From CAZKXU01 sp964556665 (lineage in GTDB: Bacteria; Bdellovibrionota_C; UBA2361; CAZKXU01), in NCBI GenBank assembly GCA_964556665.1, contig CAZKXU010000065.1, positions 1 through 20,275 on the forward strand: 20,275 bases of DNA, written 5' to 3'. A program made the position numbers and the translations under genes. The notes under the pieces were generated by a model. That model was given only the letters and a program-made list of their open reading frames with translations. It made no database searches and had not been told where the DNA came from. Below are positions 15,583 through 20,275 of the stretch, piece after piece; the first letter of the stretch is position 1; every line of letters begins with the position of its first letter.

Positions 15583-16741
15583 TCCTGATTCTGCAACCGT
15601 TAATATCTGCAATCCTTGAATCAAGATCGCTTTTTAAATGGATCTGAAAGGCATACGGGACCGAGATCCGTTTGAGAAAATAACGGAATCCGGTGTCTAG
15701 ATCCTGTTCAGAGCTTTTAACTTCTATCGCCATCCAGGGTTGTTTTTTCCTCAAAATAATGAAGTCTACCTCGTGTCCATCTGCATCGCGAAAGTATCGC
15801 AGGTCTAAAACCTCGCCGTAAATATCTTCGAACCAGTGTACTAGGCGCAAGAGATGCACCGCGACTAGATTCTCCAATCTTGCGCCAGGCTGTTGATTGA
15901 AGCTCCAATCCCAAAGATAGAGTTTCTTCTCTTTCTTAATTGCCTTAATTCTTGGCCCTCCCCAGGGCAGAACGTAGAAACAGGCATATAATTTTTCGAA
16001 AATCCTAATCCACTTAGTTACTGTCTGATGAGCGACTTCAAGATCTTGACTAAGATTATTAATAGAAAGATTGTTGCCAACTAAGTCAGGCAGCCGTTCA
16101 AAAAGAAGCTCCATCTGATCAAGCTCCTGCGTCTGTTCCAACGTTCTTACATCTTCACGCACCAACCTCTGTCCATAAGCGAGCCGCCACCGTCCTGAAA
16201 AATCCTCGGATCTAGCAAGAAGCGGCTCTGGAAAGCCGCCAAACCTCAAAAGGTCATTCAATCTGCCCTGAACCTGATTGTGCTCATACTCAATTTTGAT
16301 TTTAGGCAGCAATTGTCTGTAGTCCTGCTCAGCCTCTTGGGCGTACTCAGAGAGTGTAAGCGGATGAAGTCGATAGTTAAAGTATCTTCCCTGCAGTGAG
16401 TCCCCCCCGCGACTATACATTTCCAGTCTGGCACTGCCTGTAACTACAATCTTATGATCGCTTTTATGAATATCATATAACCCCTTAAGCAGATTCTTCC
16501 AGCGCTTATATTTATGCACTTCATCCAGAACCCAATATTCCTTCGCTTCATCGAGTTTTGAATCTCTGATCAGCTTGCGCTGCGATTCAGCGTCCCATGT
16601 ATAGTAAGCCAGTGAACCCTTAGTAACCGGCAGATGGTTAGTCAAAGTAGTCTTGCCCGACTGCCGCGGCCCAGAGATAAAGACCATTTTTTGGCGAAAA
16701 AGGTCGCTCATGATATGCGGAATAAGGCGTCTTTCTAACAT
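15545..16741 (-). CDS. AAA_14/DUF4143 ATPase with intact PD-(D/E)XK-like C-terminus
   Basis: This is a typical 398-residue member of the family. Walker A is GPRQSGKTT (24-32) and Walker B is WVLDEVHK (70-77). A TGSARLE sensor region lies at 101-107, GR at 119-120 with the LHPLTLSEY motif after it, and GGFPEPLL at 168-175. A winged-helix-like segment (about 222-262) precedes the C-terminal half (ARLENLVAVHLL from 287). The DUF4143 domain then has GHEVDFII (Asp326) and AIEVKSS (Glu340, Lys342), the pattern of a restriction-endonuclease-like fold. Whether it cuts DNA is not established for the family. It stands alone, convergent with the broken SGNH gene, with its own promoter embedded in a 16-bp near-perfect dyad. 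It is only distantly similar to the ATPase at 13076-14284, so they are not a recent duplication. Confidence 0.93.
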   Translation of the reverse strand: MLERRLIPHIMSDLFRQKMVFISGPRQSGKTTLTNHLPVTKGSLAYYTWDAESQRKLIRDSKLDEAKEYWVLDEVHKYKRWKNLLKGLYDIHKSDHKIVVTGSARLEMYSRGGDSLQGRYFNYRLHPLTLSEYAQEAEQDYRQLLPKIKIEYEHNQVQGRLNDLLRFGGFPEPLLARSEDFSGRWRLAYGQRLVREDVRTLEQTQELDQMELLFERLPDLVGNNLSINNLSQDLEVAHQTVTKWIRIFEKLYACFYVLPWGGPRIKAIKKEKKLYLWDWSFNQQPGARLENLVAVHLLRLVHWFEDIYGEVLDLRYFRDADGHEVDFIILRKKQPWMAIEVKSSEQDLDTGFRYFLKRISVPYAFQIHLKSDLDSRIADINGCRIRTMPAAKFLMALP

Positions 16742-16746
16742 GGCTT

Positions 16747-16800
16747 AAATTTAACACCTATTTAAAAAAATGGCAATTTAATTTAATAGGTATTAAATTT
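16747..16800 (-). promoter_or_regulatory. Promoter and 16-bp dyad of the second DUF4143 ATPase gene
   Basis: AAATTTAACACCTATT (16747-16762) and AATAGGTATTAAATTT (16785-16800) are reverse complements with one mismatch, 22 bp apart. On the minus strand a -35 TTGCCA (16771-16776) and a -10 TTAAAT (16749-16754) lie with a 16-bp spacer. The -10 falls in one arm and ends 7 nt before the ATG. This looks like a repressor operator; the regulator is unknown. Confidence 0.5.
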
Positions 16801-16820
16801 GAGGTAGTTTAATGCGGATA

Positions 16821-16885
16821 AAATGTGACGGTTCTATTTTTCGAGAGCTCCTCGTAGGCCCAGATGGCTCAGAACCGTCACATTT
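16821..16885. repeat. Perfect 15-bp palindromic element beside the Nudix stop
   Basis: AAATGTGACGGTTCT (16821-16835) and AGAACCGTCACATTT (16871-16885) are exact complements. The 35-nt loop carries its own CGAG/CTCG stem (16842-16854). It begins 6 bp past the Nudix stop codon, so it could act as a terminator. Its length and inner stem also resemble a REP/MITE-type palindromic repeat, which would recur elsewhere in the genome. Confidence 0.65.
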
Positions 16886-16891
16886 ATTAAC

Positions 16892-17521
16892 TTACGCCGC
16901 ATTTCGGAACATAAAGGCATGCAATCCCAGTATCTCCTGAAGCTCCCCTATCATTATTGAGGCGCCGCCCAGAATCCTATGAGTATTTATCTTAAAACTT
17001 GGGGTTACAAAATTCTGTGCGTTCCTATAGATGCTAACGTTTTCAAGCTTAGCCTCCAAGAGTTTTCGCAGCGGCACTTCAATGATAGAAGATACCTCCG
17101 CAAAATCAGGTTTAAAATCAGGTCGGGATTCAAGATAACCAAGATATGGAACTATCCAAAACTCCTCGACAACATTAAGAAACGGCGTCAATCGTCCTGA
17201 TACTTTTACAGCTGCCGGATTAAATCCTAACTCCTCCCCTGTCTCTCTTAGAGCTACATCTACATACCTCTCCTTCCCCTCACGCGTACCGCCCGGAAAC
17301 TGAACCTCTCCAGGGCAGGCTAGATGTTCAACCCGCTTAATTAATGCTGTATGCAGCTCTCCTCTATGTGGATAAATTAAAACCAAGGCTGCTGCAATTC
17401 GCTCTGCGTAGTTAGGAAAAAGCTGCGGAATCGCCAATCGCGGATCGGAATAACGAACAAGAGAGATAGCACGATCGACCGGCGCCTTTAGCTCTGATAT
17501 TAGGACCTCAAGTTCTCGCAT
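16892..17521 (-). CDS. Nudix hydrolase, CoA-pyrophosphatase (NudL/YeaB) type
   Basis: Nudix enzymes split nucleoside diphosphates linked to another group; the NudL branch cleaves CoA and derivatives. The 209-residue product has a complete Nudix box at 78-100 (G-x5-E-x7-RETGEELGF), with metal-binding Glu93, Glu96 and Glu97. Just upstream is the CoA-pyrophosphatase stretch ALIKRVEHLACPGEVQFPGG (59-78), the UPF0035 pattern. An N-terminal extension of about 40 residues precedes the fold, as usual in this branch. The ATG at 17521 is preceded by GGAGAGAAGG, a good Shine-Dalgarno region, so this gene is leadered, unlike several neighbours. The stop lies 6 bp from a long palindrome. CoA specificity is inferred from the motif, not certain. 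Confidence 0.88.
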   Translation of the reverse strand: MRELEVLISELKAPVDRAISLVRYSDPRLAIPQLFPNYAERIAAALVLIYPHRGELHTALIKRVEHLACPGEVQFPGGTREGKERYVDVALRETGEELGFNPAAVKVSGRLTPFLNVVEEFWIVPYLGYLESRPDFKPDFAEVSSIIEVPLRKLLEAKLENVSIYRNAQNFVTPSFKINTHRILGGASIMIGELQEILGLHAFMFRNAA

Positions 17522-17605
17522 AACCTTCTCTCCAAAATCAATTAACGATCATTGTTTTTATTTATGTTATGAGCTTAACAGATGACGCAGTGACATGGAT
17601 CTATG

Positions 17606-17696
17606 AATAAATAGGGAACGACTCTTATTTTGAGTAATATTTGGAAACTGGACTAAGAGTTTTTAGTAGTTAATAGATCAATAGGGACTATTTATT
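17606..17696. repeat. Nested inverted repeats
   Basis: Outer arms AATAAATAG (17606-17614) and CTATTTATT (17688-17696) enclose inner arms ACTCTTA (17621-17627) and TAAGAGT (17654-17660); all are perfect. Each outer arm adjoins a GGGA word, AGGGAACGACTC on the left and TAGGGACTATTT on the right. This could be a palindromic mobile remnant or a folded RNA. Confidence 0.45.
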
Positions 17697-17720
17697 ATTG
17701 ACCCCTAACTTTCGAAAAAG

Positions 17721-17760
17721 GAGACAGATTATTTTTTAACTTACCCCCATTAATTGTCTC
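17721..17760 (+). repeat. GAGACA hairpin, REP-like
   Basis: GAGACA-G-ATTA (17721-17731) pairs with TAATTGTCTC (17751-17760), with a one-base G bulge and a 19-nt loop. The left context AAAAAGGAGACAGATTATTTTTT resembles GGGGACAGATT-type palindromes that I recall near REP-associated tyrosine transposases in other bacteria. That link is inference. Confidence 0.45.
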
Positions 17761-17778
17761 TGAGACGTTGTAAAGTGG

Positions 17779-17982
17779 TTGGTCGAAAAGCTAGGGGTGC
17801 GTTTCCCACGTCAGTTTGACCGACATTTAGCAGTTCCAATCGGACTTCCTGCTAATGCAATTAGCTTTATAGTCGTTGGCGGAAAGGTAGCCCCAGAAAT
17901 GGTGCAAAAACTAAGAACTCTTGTCGAACAGCATAAACTACCAGCTAAAATCGTCGACTGCGCAGGTGTTTTTATTAACTGA
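17779..17982 (+). CDS. Doubtful short ORF, possible gene remnant
   Basis: A 67-codon frame starts at TTG with no Shine-Dalgarno site or close promoter. Its composition (PRQFDRHLAVPIGLPANAISFIVVGG, then a helix-like EMVQKLRTLVEQHKLPAKIVD) looks protein-like, with alternating hydrophobic strands and a helix. I do not recognise it. It is flanked by hairpins and may be the tail of a lost gene. Treat it as uncertain. Confidence 0.25.
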   Translation: MVEKLGVRFPRQFDRHLAVPIGLPANAISFIVVGGKVAPEMVQKLRTLVEQHKLPAKIVDCAGVFIN

Positions 17983-18064
17983 TTTAATTCAGTTTGCAAC
18001 TAATCGGCCAAATATATTTTATAAGTATTATCAGATAGTTACTATGACGGCCACTTAGAGCTAC

Positions 18065-18104
18065 TGACAAACCTTGACAAACCCTGTCATTAGACAGATA
18101 ATAT
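18065..18104 (+). promoter_or_regulatory. Promoter and phased operator of the RHH-nucleotidyltransferase operon
   Basis: TGACA at 18065 and 18075 and its complement TGTCA at 18085 are spaced exactly 10 bp, and TGACAAACC is repeated directly. They are followed by the palindrome CTGTC-ATTA-GACAG (18084-18097). A consensus -35 TTGACA (18074-18079) and a -10 TAATAT (18099-18104) lie within or beside them, with a long 19-bp spacer. The -10 ends 5 nt before the ATG. Helically phased half-sites are typical of RHH repressors, so autoregulation by the first gene is likely. Confidence 0.65.
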
Positions 18105-18109
18105 AACTA

Positions 18110-18550
18110 ATGGACCGCACAGATGAAACCTCCTCTGCCTCCCTTAACATCTCCCTACCCACAGATCTAAAACTTTTTGTTGAGGATCACGTAAGCACTC
18201 AGGGCTACACCTCCGTCAGTGAGTTCATTCGCTCACTAATAAGGGAAAAACGGGCAGAGATACTACGCATCACACGCCAGGAAAGCAGACTTATCGAGGC
18301 TATCGGCACTACCACTCGTGCTGAGCAGCAATTGAAGCTCTCAAAACTACATGAAGCGCTCGATCTTATGCGCTTTAGTCATAAACTGCTTGAATCCAAC
18401 CTTCGTCGGGAAGAACCGAGAGCCAATGACGAGCAGATCAAAAAAGGTCTTATCACCTGGAACTCCGCTTCAAATCTGAGTGAGGAGGTTCCAGGCCACA
18501 TCGCATCCTCCTCAACACGTCTCAAGAGGCTTTTGCGTGGCAAGTCTTGA
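18110..18550 (+). CDS. Ribbon-helix-helix antitoxin-like protein with long C-terminal extension
   Basis: Residues of about 10-50 form a ParD/CopG-type ribbon-helix-helix. The strand LNISLPTDLKLFVEDHVS is followed by GYTSVSEFIRSLIREKR, with the usual S-x-S-E-F-I/V-R pattern. Such proteins are dimeric DNA binders and antitoxins. ParD is usually 80-90 residues; this one has 146, with a helical, charged extension from about 60 to 146. That extension probably holds a dimer or partner-binding region. The ATG at 18110 sits 5 nt after a -10 box, with TGACA repeats phased at 10 bp across the promoter. Its end overlaps the nucleotidyltransferase start by 14 bp, which implies translational coupling. Antitoxin function is inferred from fold and arrangement. 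Confidence 0.85.
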   Translation: MDRTDETSSASLNISLPTDLKLFVEDHVSTQGYTSVSEFIRSLIREKRAEILRITRQESRLIEAIGTTTRAEQQLKLSKLHEALDLMRFSHKLLESNLRREEPRANDEQIKKGLITWNSASNLSEEVPGHIASSSTRLKRLLRGKS

Positions 18551-19151
18551 ACTGTCCGCACTACAGTCTCTCTCAGATCTATCCAAACTCGGCTCAAGAG
18601 TGGCCTTAATTGGTGGCATTGCTGTAAGTGTTCGCGCTGTACCGCGCACAACGAAGGATATAGATTTTGCCGTAGCAGTTAGCTCTGATGCCGAGGCGGA
18701 GGAGATTATTTTGAAGTTACAGGAGACTGGATATAAACTCTACAAAGTGTTCGAACAGTTATCCACAAAACGGTTAGCGACGGCCAGATTTAGCTTCCCT
18801 GAGCAGGACTCGGGCGAAGCGGGCCTTGACCTATTATTTGCTTCGTCCGGGATTGAACATGAAGTCGTCTCAGCAGCTGAAACTTTGCCAATTATACCAG
18901 GGGTATTATTACCGGTGGCACTCCGAGGCCACCTTTTGGCGCTAAAGGTCCTTGCCTATCGTGAGGAGGAGCGCGGTCAAGACCGCTTTGATATTATTGC
19001 TCTGCTTAATAAATCCACAAAACCTGACCTGCGTTTGGCACATGACGCGTTAAAGCTGATTACGAAACGGGGATACAATCGCAGCAAAGATTTGGAGTCG
19101 GAGCTAAAGAAATTTCAGAAAGAAGCATCTGGCAGGAAGAGAATAAGGTAA
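18537..19151 (+). CDS. AbiEii-like nucleotidyltransferase, probable toxin
   Basis: This is a 204-residue protein of the nucleotidyltransferase fold. GG at 26-27 in VALIGGIAVSVRAVPRTTKD leads into the D41-I-D43 metal-binding pair, and Asp98 in GLDLLFA is the likely third acid. The helix LLALKVLAYREEERGQDRFDI (Lys137, Asp149, Asp152) matches the AbiEii/DUF1814 pattern. AbiEii-type proteins act as toxins and several modify tRNA 3' ends; that activity is untested here. I chose the GTG at 18537 over the GTG at 18480 for two reasons. It follows an AAGAGG site and it trims a 19-residue leader (RRFQATSHPPQ...) unlike the family. It overlaps the RHH gene by 14 bp. The classical partner AbiEi (winged-helix) is absent. 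It is convergent with the yqeY-like gene, 18 bp away. Confidence 0.85.
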   Translation: MASLELSALQSLSDLSKLGSRVALIGGIAVSVRAVPRTTKDIDFAVAVSSDAEAEEIILKLQETGYKLYKVFEQLSTKRLATARFSFPEQDSGEAGLDLLFASSGIEHEVVSAAETLPIIPGVLLPVALRGHLLALKVLAYREEERGQDRFDIIALLNKSTKPDLRLAHDALKLITKRGYNRSKDLESELKKFQKEASGRKRIR

Positions 19152-19169
19152 ACAGAAAAAATATTGCCG

Positions 19170-19601
19170 CTATCCCACCACTTTTTTCACGATCTCGCTA
19201 GCTAGTTTGGCGTCATACTGGCCGGAGTATCCATCCTTCAGCCCTTTCATAATGTCACCCATCTTTGCTCCAGGTGTTTTTTCACGAAGCGACATTATTA
19301 TCTTCTCTAGATCTGCAGGGCTCATCTGCGTAGGCAGAAATGATTCAAGGCAGGAGATCTCCCCTTTCAGCTTCTCAAGCAGATCGCTGCGTGATGCTTT
19401 CTCGGCAAACTCAACCTCCTCCTTTCTTTTTTTCAATTCCCGCTTTAAGACCTCCAGTACCTCTGTGTCAGAAAGCTTGTCTACTCCTTTTGCAACCTCC
19501 TCGTACTGAATTGCGCTTAGGGCAAGACGAATGGTATCCAGCTTAGTTTTATCCTTTGACTTCATCGCCTCTTTCATGGCGGTTTGTAGTTTTGTTTTCA
19601 T
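19170..19601 (-). CDS. yqeY: GatB/YqeY domain protein
   Basis: This 143-residue, highly charged helical protein is the free-standing form of the tail domain of GatB, the amidotransferase subunit that helps make Gln-tRNA and Asn-tRNA. The family's features are present: KLQTAMKEAMKSKDK at the start, TIRLALSAI near 24-32, a KRELKKRKE helix, the ESFLPTQMSPADLEKII motif near 86-102 and PGAKMGDIMKGLK near 110-122. Length matches the family (about 145-150). The stand-alone protein's function is not firmly known; a tRNA-related role is presumed. Its start lies 12 bp after the regulator's stop, with a good AGAGAGG ribosome site, so the two form an operon (20021 to 19170). Confidence 0.92.
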   Translation of the reverse strand: MKTKLQTAMKEAMKSKDKTKLDTIRLALSAIQYEEVAKGVDKLSDTEVLEVLKRELKKRKEEVEFAEKASRSDLLEKLKGEISCLESFLPTQMSPADLEKIIMSLREKTPGAKMGDIMKGLKDGYSGQYDAKLASEIVKKVVG

Positions 19602-19613
19602 AGCCTCTCTCTA

Positions 19614-20021
19614 TTAACTCTCTTTATATTGCATCAAAAATTTCTGCAGCTTAGTCGTGGTTTCTGCACTAATTAAATGCTCTGTCTTGCAAGCATCAAC
19701 CTCAGCCTGGTCGGGAGATACCTTAAGGATATCGGTCAGAAACTCCTGCAGCACTTTTTTCCTAGTTATAACTGCCTTAGCCAGCGCCTCTCCCTCAGGT
19801 GAAAGAGCCAAAAAGCGGTTATCATCCTCGGCGATTAACCCCTTCTGCTTTAAGCTCTTAAGATTTGTCGAGGCACTTCCTGTAGTAATATTTAAGTAAC
19901 GTGCCACATCAGTCACTCGGGCATAGCCGCGATCTTTTCTTAGAGACAATATAGCTAGTAAATGGTGGGCAGCACTATGTGTAATATTATTCTCTTCGAA
20001 CTGCTTCCAAACGTTTTCCAT
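19614..20021 (-). CDS. MntR/DtxR-family metal-dependent repressor
   Basis: The product is 135 residues from ATG 20021, where the family homology begins (MENVWKQFEENNITHSAAHHLLAIL); the open frame runs 77 codons further upstream but that part is noise. The N-terminal winged-helix has VTDVARYLNITTGSASTNLKSLKQKGLI (about 36-63) as its HTH, then a wing with EDDNRFLALSPEGEALA. The C-terminal helices hold the metal-binding and dimer region (ACKTEHLISAETTTKLQKFL, with Glu-His). The protein lacks the SH3-like third domain of DtxR, so it resembles the short MntR form. It would repress metal-uptake genes when Mn or Fe is bound. A -10 TAATAT and -35 TTGACA with a dyad across the spacer suggest autoregulation. 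No metal transporter is visible in the window. Confidence 0.85.
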   Translation of the reverse strand: MENVWKQFEENNITHSAAHHLLAILSLRKDRGYARVTDVARYLNITTGSASTNLKSLKQKGLIAEDDNRFLALSPEGEALAKAVITRKKVLQEFLTDILKVSPDQAEVDACKTEHLISAETTTKLQKFLMQYKES

Positions 20022-20275
20022 AAATAAACTGGAGTTAAATAGTTGAGTAGATTTCTCAATATTAATGCCACATGATAGGCATGTCAAGTAATTGTTTACC
20101 TTATACAAACAGATGCCAATGAGAGTAAACAACTTGCGCTTGTTATAATTAGATCTTACATTACCTATGGTATGGAGGCATGAGAATGCGTAATTGCTCA
20201 AACAGGGGGGCAATCTCCATGTCCTAGTGCTTCGCCAAATAAGTTTTTTCACGTATAGCGCGCAGCGTTGCCCCA
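20022..20275. other. Upstream gap to the window edge
   Basis: Apart from the regulator's promoter and dyad (20059-20087) I see no gene in these 254 bp. A TTATAAT-like word lies near 20143-20149 without a convincing -35. No tRNA or hairpin of note is visible. Confidence 0.4.
20059..20087 (-). promoter_or_regulatory. Near-consensus promoter with operator-like dyad for the metal repressor
   Basis: On the minus strand: TTGACA (20082-20087), exactly 17 bp, then TAATAT (20059-20064), about 37 nt before the ATG. The spacer carries the dyad ATGCC-N8-GGCAT (20065-20082). MntR boxes in other bacteria also centre on TTGCC/GGCAA-type arms, so autoregulation is likely (inference). Confidence 0.6.

Larger units (their letters stand above)
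17522..18064. other. Gene-poor gap rich in inverted repeats
   Basis: This is the largest gap in the window. It holds nested inverted repeats (17606-17696), a bulged hairpin (17721-17760) and a doubtful 67-codon open frame (17779-17982). A 6-bp stem, AACTGA/TCAGTT (17977-17994), lies across that frame's stop. 17995-18064 shows nothing I recognise. The mix suggests remnants of palindromic or mobile DNA. Confidence 0.5.

Noticed and set aside
17995..18040. A fourth copy of the 51-bp-spaced repeat
   Set aside because: Only about 11 bp (GCAACTAATCG) match; the half-sites and 51-bp spacing are absent.
18480..18536. The earlier GTG start of the nucleotidyltransferase
   Set aside because: It adds a leader lacking family character; the GTG at 18537 has a ribosome site and a normal overlap.
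20022..20252. An N-terminal extension of the metal repressor
   Set aside because: The upstream residues have no family resemblance, and a near-consensus promoter lies inside them.
1..20275. tRNA genes or CRISPR arrays
   Set aside because: No T-loop GGTTCRA-type box with a matching acceptor stem was found on either strand by eye, and no regularly spaced direct-repeat array.

Overview
The window carries about 14 protein genes of an AT-leaning bacterium that I cannot place with certainty. Two genes hint at the Planctomycetes-Verrucomicrobia-Chlamydiae (PVC) group or an uncultured lineage. One is a double-length, four-ATPase UvrA of 1781 residues, an arrangement I know from Chlamydiae. The other is a Minf_1886/TIGR04138-type protein. 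I see no tRNA, rRNA, CRISPR array or intact transposase.

Layout. 1-2013 (-): the N-terminal 671 residues of a large protein joining an HEXXH zincin-like domain to a von Willebrand A domain. 2361-5032: a Minf_1886 protein (+), a Fic AMP-transferase with its own HTH (-) and a LURP-one-like membrane-anchored protein (+). The gaps between these hold three copies of a repeat built on two half-sites exactly 51 bp apart. 5087-11506 (-): uvrA, then a six-helix membrane protein. 11690-12925 (+): a secreted HEXXH protease whose 5' end is packed with hairpins. 13076-16741: two DUF4143-type ATPases (-) on either side of an SGNH-hydrolase gene (+) broken by two frameshifts. 16892-17521 (-): a Nudix CoA-pyrophosphatase-like gene next to palindromic repeat elements. 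18110-19151 (+): a ribbon-helix-helix / nucleotidyltransferase toxin-antitoxin-like pair. 19170-20021 (-): an MntR/DtxR-type regulator followed by a GatB/YqeY gene.

How it fits together. This looks like a housekeeping backbone (uvrA, Nudix, yqeY, mntR) interleaved with stand-alone accessory genes (Fic, DUF4143 ATPases, RHH-nucleotidyltransferase). Several accessory genes carry their own start-proximal dyad or phased operator. A recurring signal is a sigma70-like -10 box ending 5-8 nt before the start codon, with no Shine-Dalgarno sequence. It is seen for the Minf_1886 gene, uvrA, both ATPases, the SGNH gene and the RHH gene, and implies leaderless mRNAs. Genes with a clear Shine-Dalgarno sequence (yqeY, Nudix) form the contrast. 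The least explained elements are the three-copy 51-bp-spaced repeat, the RHH-nucleotidyltransferase module and the double-hairpin 5' end of the secreted protease.
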